Shown here: positions 55,948 to 63,808 of the stretch, piece after piece
Layout: each line of letters opens with the position of its first letter
Numbering within the stretch: the first letter of the stretch is position 1
Source of the DNA: Trebonia kvetii
GTDB taxonomy: Bacteria > Actinomycetota > Actinomycetes > Streptosporangiales > Streptosporangiaceae
Direction: 5' to 3'
NCBI RefSeq assembly: GCF_007827045.1
Contig: NZ_RPFW01000007.1
Location: 62,001-126,000, forward strand
Length of the DNA: 64,000 bases
Position numbers and translations under genes: made by a program
Notes under the pieces: model-generated
Told to the model about the DNA's origin: nothing
Database searches by the model: none
What the model saw: only the letters and a program-made list of their open reading frames with translations

Positions 55948-56097
55948 TTAGTGCGCAAATCCGCTCGCGAAAACCCGAGAACCAGCAGGTCAGCGCGACG
56001 CACCACCCACTTATCCGCAAACGTGAGCCAAGTCAGGTTTCACGGAAACGGCCTATTGCAAGCAATTCTTCGGATAACGCGGCCAGACCGGGACGAG
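55948..56097 (+). repeat. 61-bp repeat (copy 2, motif 5) and 60-bp repeat (copy 2)
   Basis: 55948-56008 repeats 54080-54140 exactly. After 29 bp, 56038-56097 repeats 52803-52862 with one mismatch. The two block types thus occur in a different order and combination from their first copies. Confidence 0.92.
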
Positions 56098-56171
56098 ACG
56101 GTAGCGCGCCATAGCTGACCTATTCGCAGCCATTTTGTCCGCTATTACACCCCATCTGAGCTGGGCTTTTA

Positions 56172-56520
56172 CCATCTACATCTCCAGTAAGCAACTCTGG
56201 CGCCAAGGGCGACGGCAAGACCGACGACACGTCCTCGATCCAGTCCGCGATCGACTACGCGAACGGGATCGGCGCGGCCGTCTTCTTCCCGTCCGCCAAC
56301 TACCGGGTCAGCCAGCTGGTGGTGCGCGCGGGGACGATCCTGCACGACGCTGCCGAACTTCGCCCGTGGCAACAACCAGATCGGCGGCGCCTTCCTCAAC
56401 GCGGGCCTGACCGCTAACTTCCGTGTCGCCACGGCGAACACCGGCCTGACCGGCAGCCCGCCCGCGACCCTTGGCACGCTCATCGCGGCGAACACCGCGT
56501 GGTGGCTTGCCTTGTCCTGA
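56172..56520 (+). pseudogene. Relic of a pectate-lyase-3/beta-helix protein
   Basis: One frame reads NSGAKGDGKTDDTSSIQSAI then DYANGIGAAVFFPSANYRVS, the N-terminal signature of right-handed beta-helix glycan lyases and phage spikes. It then loses frame near 56.35 kb. A second frame gives NFARGNNQIGGAFLNAGLTA and ends ANTAWWLALS at 56520. No start codon context is left and the central coils are missing, so it is a deletion remnant. Confidence 0.6.
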
Positions 56521-56534
56521 GATCGGCGAAATGG

Positions 56535-56661
56535 AGTGGGACAGATCGCGCTGATCGCCGCCATCGTCGCCTGGGTGGCCGACGCGATCGTGCTGATTCT
56601 TGTCGCGCTCGGTTTCTGGCACCGGAGCCGCACCCCAGCGGAGGCGGAGCTGCGGGTCTGA
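56535..56661 (+). pseudogene. Membrane-helix fragment
   Basis: A 41-codon frame from a GTG reads IALIAAIVAWVADAIVLILV, one or two membrane spans, then WHRSRTPAEAELRV and stop. It has no SD and follows another relic, so it is more likely the tail of a lost membrane gene than a working small protein. Confidence 0.35.
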
Positions 56662-56707
56662 ACAATTCCGGATTCTGCCGAAGTTCCCGCCCGTAGCATG
56701 GCGTGCG

Positions 56708-58384
56708 ATGAGCGCTATTTCTGACGGCCAGTCGACTGTAGACCCGGGACTCGGCGACGCGAACCGGGTCAACGATACCGCGGCCGATCGCATCGCGAAG
56801 CTACGGGCCAGGCTGATGACACCGCTGCCCGACGACGGGATCTGGGGCTGGGTCTGGCCGCTTCTCATCACGGTGTTCGCGGGCGTCCTGCGGTTTATCC
56901 GGCTGTCCAGCCCGGATTCGGTCGTCTTCGATGAGACGTACTACGCCAAGGACGCCTGGTCGATCCTGAGGCACGGGGTGGAGTGGAACTGGGTCAATCC
57001 CGCGACCCCGGCGAACTACGTGAACAACCAGATCATCGCCGGACACTTCAGCGACCACCTGTTCCAGGCCTGCTCCGGCACCGGCTGCGGCGAATACGTG
57101 GTCCAGCCCGAAGTCGGCAAGCTGCTGATCGCCGTGGGCGAGTGGATGTACGGGCTGACCACGCTGGGCTGGCGGTTCGCCTCGGCGGTAGTCGGCACGC
57201 TGGCGATCCTGGTCATGTGCCGGGTTGCCCGGCGGCTGACCCGCTCTACCCTGCTCGGCTGCACCGCCGGGCTGCTGATGTCCTTGGACGGCCTGGAGTT
57301 CGTGCTCAGCCGCACCGGCATCCTCGACATCTTCCTGATGTTCTTCCTGCTGGCCTCGTTCGGCGCGCTGGTCGTCGACCGGGATGTATCCCGCGCGAAG
57401 CTGGCCGAACTGGTGGTGCTGCAGCCAGGCGACCCGGCCGGCCCGGCGCTGGGAATCAGGAAGTGGCGGGTCATCGCGGGGGTCATGCTTGGCCTGGCCT
57501 GCGCGTCCAAGCAATACGCCGCCTGGTACGTCTTCGCATTCGCCGGGCTGTGCATCGCGTGGGACCTGGGCGCGCGCCGTACCGCCGGTCTGTACGGGTA
57601 CCGGCGGGGTGCCTGGATGCGGGACGGGAAGTGGCTGCCGCTCACCCTGGGTGTCATTCCGCTGGTGACGTATGCGCTGACCTGGATGAACTGGATTGTC
57701 TCCGGCACCGGCTACGACCGCGACTACGCCAGGCAGCACGGGGTCGGCATCCCGCTCATCTCCCAGCTGTACTCGCTGTATGAGTACCACAAGGAGATAC
57801 TCAAGTTCGGGGTGGGCCTGAACTCCGGGCATCCGTACATGTCCCAGCCCTGGGACTGGTTCGTCATGAGCCGGCCGGTGGCCTTCTACTGGGTGAGCTA
57901 CAAGGACGCGGCCGGGCTGCACGCCGAGCCGTCCGGGACAGTCGGACCGTACGCGTCCGCGGTGACGGCTATCGGGAACCCGGCCATCTGGTGGGTATCC
58001 ATTCCCGTGATCTTGTTCTGCCTCATCTGGTGGCTGACCCGACGGGACTGGCGAGCCGGATCGGCCTTGCTCTGCATCGCCGCCGGGTGGGCCACCTGGC
58101 TGCCGTTCGTCTCCCGGACGAAGTTCTTCTACTACGCCCTGGAGTTCGAGCCGTTCCTCATTGTCTGCATCGTGCTCTGCCTCGGCCTCATCCTCGGCCC
58201 GGCTGGCGCATCGCTGAAACGCAGAGGGACCGGAGTAGTGATCGCCGGTGCCTACGTTCTGGGAGTCTTGATTTTGTTCGGGTACTTCTACCCGATCATG
58301 ACGGGCGTGGTCATCCCTTACGGGGACTGGCTGGGTCACATGTGGTATCAGGGCATACTCGGCCCCGCAAAGGGCTGGATCTGA
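56708..58384 (+). CDS. Dolichyl-phosphate-mannose-type protein O-mannosyltransferase
   Basis: The 558-residue GT39 enzyme transfers mannose from polyprenyl-phosphate-mannose to exported proteins. About 10-11 membrane spans are visible. The first outer loop has the catalytic Asp-Glu in VVFDETYYAKDAW, then VQPEVGKLLIAVGEWMYG in the place of the common HPPLGK, and NSGHPYMSQPWDWF later. The ATG at 56708 is 8 nt after a TAGCAT box, fitting a leaderless mRNA; the upstream open frame lacks similarity. The gene is intact although it lies among relics. Confidence 0.93.
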   Translation: MSAISDGQSTVDPGLGDANRVNDTAADRIAKLRARLMTPLPDDGIWGWVWPLLITVFAGVLRFIRLSSPDSVVFDETYYAKDAWSILRHGVEWNWVNPATPANYVNNQIIAGHFSDHLFQACSGTGCGEYVVQPEVGKLLIAVGEWMYGLTTLGWRFASAVVGTLAILVMCRVARRLTRSTLLGCTAGLLMSLDGLEFVLSRTGILDIFLMFFLLASFGALVVDRDVSRAKLAELVVLQPGDPAGPALGIRKWRVIAGVMLGLACASKQYAAWYVFAFAGLCIAWDLGARRTAGLYGYRRGAWMRDGKWLPLTLGVIPLVTYALTWMNWIVSGTGYDRDYARQHGVGIPLISQLYSLYEYHKEILKFGVGLNSGHPYMSQPWDWFVMSRPVAFYWVSYKDAAGLHAEPSGTVGPYASAVTAIGNPAIWWVSIPVILFCLIWWLTRRDWRAGSALLCIAAGWATWLPFVSRTKFFYYALEFEPFLIVCIVLCLGLILGPAGASLKRRGTGVVIAGAYVLGVLILFGYFYPIMTGVVIPYGDWLGHMWYQGILGPAKGWI

Positions 58385-58410
58385 CAGCAGAGGTTGCGGC
58401 GCGGACGTGC

Positions 58411-59196
58411 CTACCGGAGCGGGATGGTGTAGACGGGCTCCTGGCCAAAGGACGTGAAGCCCGCCTTACGCAGGATCGGGCCGGACGTGACCACGTTGCC
58501 CTTGACCAGGGCCATCGTCGCCCCGTGCGTCACCCCGTAGGACAGCCTTGCGTCGAGCACCGCCCGGTACACCCCCTGGCCGCGCCTGGACGGTACCACC
58601 ACCCCGCCCCACAGCCGCGCGACGCCGTCCGCCATCGTGACGCCACCGCAGCCGGCGGGCACATCGTTCACGTAGGCGACGACCATGCCGCCCTCGCCGG
58701 CCGGAACGGACTTCGCGTCTCCGGACGCGACCACCTCGACCCGGTCGTCGGGCGGAAGTTCGCCGCCGAACCCGGTGACCCCGACCGTCGCCCCGTCCCG
58801 CGCCGTCGCGAAGTCCGTTGCCCAGCGGAGCGATAGGTCCGCCGTCGGCGGCGGCAGCGGTGGTGCGCCCTGACTCAGGTCCGCGGCCAGGACGTCTAGG
58901 TCGATCTTCACCCGCCCGCCGCGCGCGGACAACTCGGCGGCCAGCCCGGCCGGGGAGTTGAGCAGCACCTGCCAGTCCAGTGCGGGCAGCCCGAACGCGC
59001 GCGCCCGCTCAAGCACCGCGTCAACGGCCGTGTCGAGCGGGCCGGCCGGCATGAAGGAGACCACGGAGAGGTCGAAGTCGAAATACTCGGGCAGCCGCAG
59101 GATGGTGTACTCGTCATCCTGGATGACCTCGGCGTCGTCCGGTCTCCACACCCAGGCCGCGCTGGCGGCGGCGACGGCAGCAGCTGACAGGCCCAT
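58411..59196 (-). CDS. GNAT-fold acetyltransferase
   Basis: The 261-residue protein has its acetyl-CoA loop at LWGGVVVPSRRGQGVYRAVLDARLSYG and a C-terminal strand GPILRKAGFTSFGQEPVYTIPL. The N-terminal half is a degenerate GNAT-like domain. The ATG at 59196 lies 7 nt after a TAGGAT box and is preferred to earlier starts. It converges with the mannosyltransferase gene. Confidence 0.85.
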   Translation of the reverse strand: MGLSAAAVAAASAAWVWRPDDAEVIQDDEYTILRLPEYFDFDLSVVSFMPAGPLDTAVDAVLERARAFGLPALDWQVLLNSPAGLAAELSARGGRVKIDLDVLAADLSQGAPPLPPPTADLSLRWATDFATARDGATVGVTGFGGELPPDDRVEVVASGDAKSVPAGEGGMVVAYVNDVPAGCGGVTMADGVARLWGGVVVPSRRGQGVYRAVLDARLSYGVTHGATMALVKGNVVTSGPILRKAGFTSFGQEPVYTIPLR

Positions 59197-59599
59197 GTGG
59201 GGCATCCTAGCTGCGGGGCTCGGAGTGCAGCGCTGCACCGGGTCGGGCTAGCCGGCAGCGGCGGGGCCGGCCGGGTCGGCGGCGGCTGCGACGGGCTGCC
59301 GCATGATCTCTCCAGCGGGGACGGCTCGCAAGCGGCCGGAGCGCTTCGGCGAACCGCGAGCGCGCCAGGGCGGTCGCCGGTTCTGCCACTTATCCTCCGC
59401 TTTGTTCCTCCGCGCGACTGGGCCACCCTATCTCGGCCACCCTTAAGTCAACCCCCGATTATGCGGATGCGCGGCTGGCTGATTACTCATCGTGCTAGAC
59501 ACGCTGCCCATCAGCCAGCGCGAGGGCCCTGGATCCTGGACAGGCTTACACTCAGGGCGTGGCTGGGCTAGCCGCCGCAGGCCATCAGGAAGGAACGCC
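59197..59599 (+). other. Intergenic space with promoters of two divergent genes
   Basis: No convincing gene is seen in these 400 bp. The right part holds a TTACACT -10-like box at about 59549, suitable for the isomerase gene; the left edge carries the leaderless TAGGAT box of the GNAT gene. Confidence 0.5.
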
Positions 59600-60379
59600 A
59601 TGCCGCAGCTCACTGCCGACCAGTACGTCGCCGAGATCGAGGCAAGCACGGCAGGGCTGGCGGAGATCTTGGCTGAGCATGATCAGAGCCTGCCGATCCC
59701 CACCTGCCCGGAATGGACACTGCGTCAGCTTGTCACGCACATCGGTAGGGCGCACCGGTGGGCGGCCGAGATCACGCGTACGAGGTCTAAGACGTTCATT
59801 CCGTTCCGTGAGGTACCGGACGGCAAGCTGCCGGATGATCGCGCCGAGCAGCGCGCATGGCTGCATGCCGGCGCGGCGCGGATCGTCGACGCTGTGCGGG
59901 AAGCGGACAGTGATCTCGTCTGGTCGTTCACCGGGCCGGTGCCTGCCGGTTTCTGGATACGCCGGATGGCACACGAGACGCTGGTCCACCGGGCCGACGC
60001 TCAGCTCGCTGCGGGTGCCGAGCCCGAGCCAGTCATTGCAGCGGAGGTAGCTGCCGATGCCATCGACGAATGGCTGATGCTTCTAACCAGCGGCCTCGGC
60101 GACGCCGATGGGCGGACCACGGTGCTGCCCGCCGGGGCTGGCCTGCACATACACGCAACCGATGACGGGCTTGGCGGCCGCGGCGAGTGGATGATCCGGC
60201 AGGACGCGGGTGGTCTGACAGTTGAGCCAGGTCATGGCAAGGGCGATGCCGCCCTTACCGGCCCGGCCGTCAGCTTGCTGCTGGTGCTGATGCGGCGAAG
60301 GCCGGTTTCCGATCCGGCAGTGACCGTATACGGGGACGGCGCCGTGGTTGATGGCTGGCTGGCAAGCACCGCGTTCTGA
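59600..60379 (+). CDS. Maleylpyruvate isomerase-family mycothiol-dependent protein
   Basis: The 259-residue protein has the DinB-like N-terminal domain of the MDMPI family with metal His in LVTHIGRAHRWAAE and HETLVHRADAQLA, and a C-terminal SCP2-like domain. Such proteins use mycothiol as thiol cofactor. The ATG at 59600 has AGGAAGGA about 6 nt upstream. The usual gentisate genes are absent, so the substrate is open. Confidence 0.88.
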   Translation: MPQLTADQYVAEIEASTAGLAEILAEHDQSLPIPTCPEWTLRQLVTHIGRAHRWAAEITRTRSKTFIPFREVPDGKLPDDRAEQRAWLHAGAARIVDAVREADSDLVWSFTGPVPAGFWIRRMAHETLVHRADAQLAAGAEPEPVIAAEVAADAIDEWLMLLTSGLGDADGRTTVLPAGAGLHIHATDDGLGGRGEWMIRQDAGGLTVEPGHGKGDAALTGPAVSLLLVLMRRRPVSDPAVTVYGDGAVVDGWLASTAF

Positions 60380-60671
60380 CGACTGACCTTCCCGCGACGA
60401 CGGCACGACGTTCGTCTCCCTCGCCTTGGGCCGTCTCTGGCGATAGCCGCGAGTTGGGCGGACGGATGGTGCGTTGACACTTCCAGGCTGGCTGACTCGA
60501 TTACGCACTTCCTCGCTTGCGAGCTATCCGAGCTTGTCGATGGCCTTACCCCAACGTTACTGTCTCGTAACCGATATTTGACCTTGGCGTACAAAGGAGG
60601 CATGGTGATCAGGAGCGAAGTGGCCATCTGTTCAACCTTTGGCCACTGCTGATCGAAAAGAGGGGGCGGGT

Positions 60672-61438
60672 ATGGCCGACACGGAGACCAACGATGATGA
60701 GCTGATCAAGATAGTCAGCGACGCGGGCCACTTGCACGGCCCGGACATCCTGGCCGAGTCTAAGCGCGCGGGACTCCCATTCGCTCTTGCGCTCGCTCTA
60801 GTCGAGCAAGAATCGGGATTCCAAACATCTTCGGCTGTGACCTTGGCCCCCGGGATACCGCGCCCTGGTGTCATCAACCCGTGACGCGCGATCGTGTTCA
60901 GGCGCTCATTGCGCACGTCGAAGGCGGCGGCACCTCGAATGGGGTGGGTCTGACCCAGCTCACTTCGATCGGCTTCATCCAGCAGGCTGAAGCCGAAGGC
61001 GGCGCCCACAACGTCGGCCCCCAGTGCCGAGTCGCATTCGGCCTCCTTCACGGCCTGATCCAGCGGCACGGAGAGCTAGACGGAATCGGCGCTTACAATG
61101 GCGGCGAGAGAAACCCGCAGCTGGACTACGCGAGATCGGTCATTGCCCTTCGCGACAAATGGCAGGCTCTTATCAACACCGCGCTCCGCGCCGAGAAAAT
61201 ACCTGAAAAGCTGCCCGTCGAACCGGGCGGAAAATTTGATGCGGCGGTCGAGGCGCACCTGTTGCACATCTGGCACGAGGTACACATCAACCCGGAGGTC
61301 TCCCAGGCCGTCAAGGACGAAGTCGCCGCGTGGAAATCGTACTTCCGCCAGCTCGACCTGTGGAGCAGCAAACACGATATCGACGCACACCACCAAGACG
61401 AGCTGACCTTCGGCCGCAGTCGGCTCCATGTTATCTGA
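60672..61438 (+). pseudogene. Frameshifted lytic-transglycosylase-like gene
   Basis: The first frame (60672-60884) starts with an SD-like AGAGGGGGCGGG and gives LPFALALALVEQESGFQ, with the catalytic Glu of the lysozyme-like fold. It then drifts to a stop. The homologous continuation is in another frame: NIFGCDLGPRDTAPWCHQPV then GVGLTQLTSIGF and GIGAYNGG, running to 61438. A single missing base in the AAA run at about 60823-60825 (AAAA expected) restores one frame of about 255 codons. It is either a real mutation or an assembly error; the rest reads well, so the loss is recent. Enzymes like this come from phages and from cell-wall turnover. Confidence 0.85.
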
Positions 61439-61477
61439 ACCCGACCGTCGGTACCCGCGTGGCCTGACTAGGCCTTT

Positions 61478-61491
61478 TTAGTGCGCAATTC
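61478..61491 (+). repeat. TTAGTGCGCA motif 6
   Basis: TTAGTGCGCAATTC with right flank AGTGGGGTG, close to motif 1 (AGCTGGGGTTG). Motifs 1 and 6 bracket the 8.6-kb stretch 52.88-61.48 kb. Confidence 0.85.
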
Positions 61492-61615
61492 AGTGGGGTG
61501 CTACGCGATATCCAGGCGGCGCGATATGGCGACTACCCGGACGTGTGCGTTCTGATGTGCATTCGTTGCTGTCTGGTGCCTTGCGGCACCGGGTCCGGCA
61601 ACGCACGCTGAAGGC

Positions 61616-61903
61616 GTGAGCAAGTACCGGGCCGGAGCGGTTAGCGGCACCTCCTTCGCCCTTGCCTGTTGCCTCGCCGTGGCCGGCAGCCGGTGGCGAG
61701 AGAGCGGTGCCGTGTACGTGGCAGGTGTCGCGCTCGGCGGCCTGGTTGCGTTTATCGCCGCTACCCGGATGCACGGGCGTCGCGGCGGCCCCGGCGGCGC
61801 GGCACTGGCGAGCGCTGCGTTCGGCTGGGCGGCGGCGATCGCGGCAGTCATCTTCGCCGTCGCCACTTACGCGGTGGTCGTGACCGTAATGTCTGGTTAC
61901 TGA
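61616..61903 (+). CDS. Small membrane protein, 95 aa
   Basis: The predicted protein has three hydrophobic segments (ALACCLAVAG, VAGVALGGLVAFIAA, AFGWAAAIAAVIFAVATYAVVVTV) separated by short basic loops. The GTG at 61616 has GAAGG upstream. It lies between motif 6 and the integrase relic. No family is recognised; codon usage looks normal for the genome, so it may be a true gene, perhaps cargo of the decayed element. Confidence 0.5.
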   Translation: MSKYRAGAVSGTSFALACCLAVAGSRWRESGAVYVAGVALGGLVAFIAATRMHGRRGGPGGAALASAAFGWAAAIAAVIFAVATYAVVVTVMSGY

Positions 61904-61915
61904 TTGATTTGAGAC

Positions 61916-62085
61916 CGGGCTGGTCTTCACCACCCGGCACGGCACCCCGATCGAGCCCCGCAACTTCAGCGCAGCTTCGACCGCTGCATCACCGCTGCGC
62001 GCGTCCGCAGGATCACCGTGCACGGCACTCGCAAGACTTGCGCCTCGTTGCTAGCCGCCCTGGACGTGCATCCCCGTGTCGCCAG
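61916..62085 (+). pseudogene. C-terminal relic of a tyrosine recombinase (phage-type integrase)
   Basis: One frame gives GLVFTTRHGTPIEPRNFS; a one-base loss later the next frame continues FDRCITAARVRRITVHGTRK and TCASLLAALDVHPRVA. This is the box II region of integrases (HxxR seen as HGTR). The catalytic Tyr end and the whole N-terminus are gone. It lies 68 bp from tRNA-Val, the kind of site where such integrases insert elements. Confidence 0.8.
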
Positions 62086-62115
62086 GCGCGTCTGCTGCTG
62101 CCAGAAGATCAAGAA

Positions 62116-62141
62116 GGCCGGTCCCGCGGGGGAACCGGCCT
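62116..62141 (-). terminator. Terminator of tRNA-Val
   Basis: GGCCGGT..ACCGGCC stem with GC-rich inner pairs and one bulge, followed on the minus strand by TTCTTG, 11 bp past the tRNA 3' end. Confidence 0.75.
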
Positions 62142-62152
62142 CCTGTGCTGCG

Positions 62153-62224
62153 TGGGCGATACTGGGATCGAACCAGTGACCTCTTCGGTGTGAACGAAGC
62201 GCTCTCCCGCTGAGCCAATCGCCC
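62153..62224 (-). tRNA. tRNA-Val (anticodon CAC)
   Basis: The minus strand folds as a 72-nt cloverleaf: acceptor GGGCGAT/ATCGCCC with discriminator A, D-arm GGCTCAGCGGGAGAGC, anticodon stem CTTCG/CGAAG with loop TTCACAC giving anticodon CAC, and T-arm CTGGTTCGATCCCAG. CCA is not encoded. It reads the GTG codon, which is frequent in this genome. Confidence 0.95.
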
Positions 62225-62756
62225 GCTGCTTCAACAGGTTAGCGCATCCGCTGGACTGCCGTGGGCATCGCCGGGGCCGGATTGGGCGTCGTGGGTGGCA
62301 GCACCACGGCAGCGAGGTTGCAGCCGGGTGGCAACCGGCCCAAAGGGCGAAAAACCTTGCCGAGCGTACTGACAGGTAGGGAGAGCGTCAGCTACTCTCA
62401 GCAATGCAATCGATAACAACGACAAGCGGCTCTATTGCTCTTAGTGATTGTGCTGCTACTTAGCGCAAAGCCTTACCACAGGCGGGATGCGAGGTAGCTC
62501 ACAGATGGTGCAATCGACATGCAGGAACAATAGACTGCGAGCACGCTGTTACACAGTGACGGTGTCCGAATCAGGCGGACGCCCGACAAAATATCTCTGC
62601 GGCCGCGCAAGCCGGCAAACGTGCAAACAGAAGCAACCGGGCATTTCTATGCCTTACGCTCCGTATTGCCATTAGTCGTCTCTGGTCGCGTCACCGAAGA
62701 AGAGAGCCCGGGCCCTCCACCCGGGACCCCACCCCAGATTTGAGGTTGGCCTGACG
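62225..62756 (+). other. 532-bp intergenic region before ssgB
   Basis: No convincing gene: short open frames here have atypical composition, and the part at 62.4-62.66 kb is noticeably less GC-rich. Two CCCGGG boxes (about 62706-62725) can pair as a small hairpin in the ssgB leader. The length suggests a regulated promoter, as expected for a developmental gene, but no specific operator is clear. Confidence 0.5.
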
Positions 62757-63191
62757 ATGAACAGCAGCAGCACGGTTTCGGCAGAACTCGGCCTACGGCT
62801 GGTTGTCCCACAGCAGACGGTCGTGCCCCTCGTCGCGAGCCTGTACTACTCCAAGGAAGACCCGTACGCGATCCGCATCGCGTTCCACGTCGGGCTCGAC
62901 GAGCCGGTGGAGTGGATCTTCGCTCGCGAGCTGCTTGCCAAGGGCATCGAGGGTCGCGAGGGTCTCGGCGACGTCGTCGTCTGGCCGTCAGCCGTCTCCG
63001 CGGAAGGCGCGGCGGACGACGTACTGAACATCGAGCTCTCCTCGCCGTTCGGCCAGGCCCACTTCGAGGCGCCGATCAACGAGATCTCCGACTTCCTCAA
63101 GCGGACCCACGCGATCGTGCCGGCCGGCGACGAGACCGACTTCGTCGACGTCGAGGCCGAGCTCAACGACCTGATCCGCAAGGCGCAGTAA
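62757..63191 (+). CDS. ssgB: SsgB-type sporulation and cell division protein
   Basis: SsgB recruits FtsZ to future septa during sporulation in Streptomyces and is the most conserved SsgA-like protein. The 144-residue product reads VSAELGLRLVVPQQTVVPLV near the start, PYAIRIAFHVGLDEPVEW, and SSPFGQAHFEAPINEISDFL, the family core, at the usual length. Its presence implies a morphologically complex, spore-forming actinomycete. The ATG at 62757 fits the family N-terminus; the SD is weak (GAGGTTGG 7 nt upstream). Confidence 0.93.
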   Translation: MNSSSTVSAELGLRLVVPQQTVVPLVASLYYSKEDPYAIRIAFHVGLDEPVEWIFARELLAKGIEGREGLGDVVVWPSAVSAEGAADDVLNIELSSPFGQAHFEAPINEISDFLKRTHAIVPAGDETDFVDVEAELNDLIRKAQ

Positions 63192-63201
63192 CCCCTTAAC
63201 C

Positions 63202-63233
63202 TCCCGGTCCGGTTCCCCCGTAACGGACCGGGA
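63202..63233 (+). terminator. Stem-loop after ssgB
   Basis: Perfect 10-bp stem TCCCGGTCCG/CGGACCGGGA with a 12-nt loop, 11 bp past the ssgB stop. No T-tract follows. Confidence 0.75.
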
Positions 63234-63242
63234 CAGCCCCCC

Positions 63243-63327
63243 GAACAAAGCCCCCGGCAACGCCGCCGCGATCGGAGCCTTCCCCCGGCCCGGTACGCCT
63301 CCCCCGCGGCCGCCGGGGGCTTTGTTC
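63243..63327. repeat. 16-bp perfect inverted repeat with 53-nt loop
   Basis: GAACAAAGCCCCCGGC (63243-63258) is exactly complementary to 63312-63327. The right arm ends in TTTGTTC, so it can act as a terminator with a long loop in either direction. It lies just after the ssgB stem-loop. Confidence 0.85.
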
Positions 63328-63505
63328 ATGCCGCGGCAGGCGCCGCGACAGGTGCGCGCCGCCTGACAATCCCCCGCGGTTCGACAGCCGGTACGGAACG
63401 GCTTGTTGCGCCTCATCGTCCGCCCGCGACGCGTGATGGCGGCGGGTACAGAGGGGCCAGAATCCGTTCGTGAGGTAGATTTTTTCTCGTAACCCCGGTT
63501 CCGAG

Positions 63506-63534
63506 TTGGTGGTTGCGCCAGGATCGGATAAAGT
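63506..63534 (+). promoter_or_regulatory. Promoter of the tRNA-Gly/tRNA-Cys unit
   Basis: TTGGTG (63506-63511), 17-nt spacer and TAAAGT (63529-63534), 58 bp before tRNA-Gly. The spacing is ideal for a housekeeping sigma factor. Confidence 0.55.
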
Positions 63535-63591
63535 TCTGACGCAGCCGCCGGAGAGATCCGGCGGGCGGCCCGAGGTATCTCGGACCGGCAT

Positions 63592-63664
63592 GCGGACGTG
63601 GCTCAGCTGGTAGAGCATCACCTTGCCAAGGTGAGGGTCGCGGGTTCGAATCCCGTCGTCCGCT
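63592..63664 (+). tRNA. tRNA-Gly (anticodon GCC)
   Basis: A 73-nt cloverleaf: acceptor GCGGACG/CGTCCGC with discriminator T, D-arm GGCTCAGCTGGTAGAGC, anticodon stem TCACC/GGTGA with loop TTGCCAA giving GCC, and T-arm CGGGTTCGAATCCCG. CCA is not encoded. Confidence 0.96.
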
Positions 63665-63736
63665 CGGAGGCGCGGCTTGCGATGGGTGTCGGCCCTCGCA
63701 AGGCGGCATTATGGCCGCCCCGAAGCTCGCTCCTAC

Positions 63737-63808
63737 GGCGGAGTGGCCGAGTGGCTTAGGCAAGGGCCTGCAAAGCCCTGTACACGGGTTCGATTCCCGT
63801 CTCCGCCT
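63737..63808 (+). tRNA. tRNA-Cys (anticodon GCA)
   Basis: A 72-nt cloverleaf: acceptor GGCGGAG/CTCCGCC with discriminator T, anticodon stem AGGGC/GCCCT with loop CTGCAAA giving GCA, and T-arm CGGGTTCGATTCCCG. It follows tRNA-Gly by 72 bp and is probably in the same transcript. Confidence 0.95.

Noticed and set aside
60881..61438. Separate gene translationally coupled to the short frame at 60672
   Set aside because: The protein sequence reads as one transglycosylase domain across the junction when a single base is restored, so a frameshift is the better explanation.
62448..62675. Possible 75-residue Cys-rich peptide gene
   Set aside because: There is no SD, the composition is unlike coding DNA here, and it lies in the ssgB upstream region.
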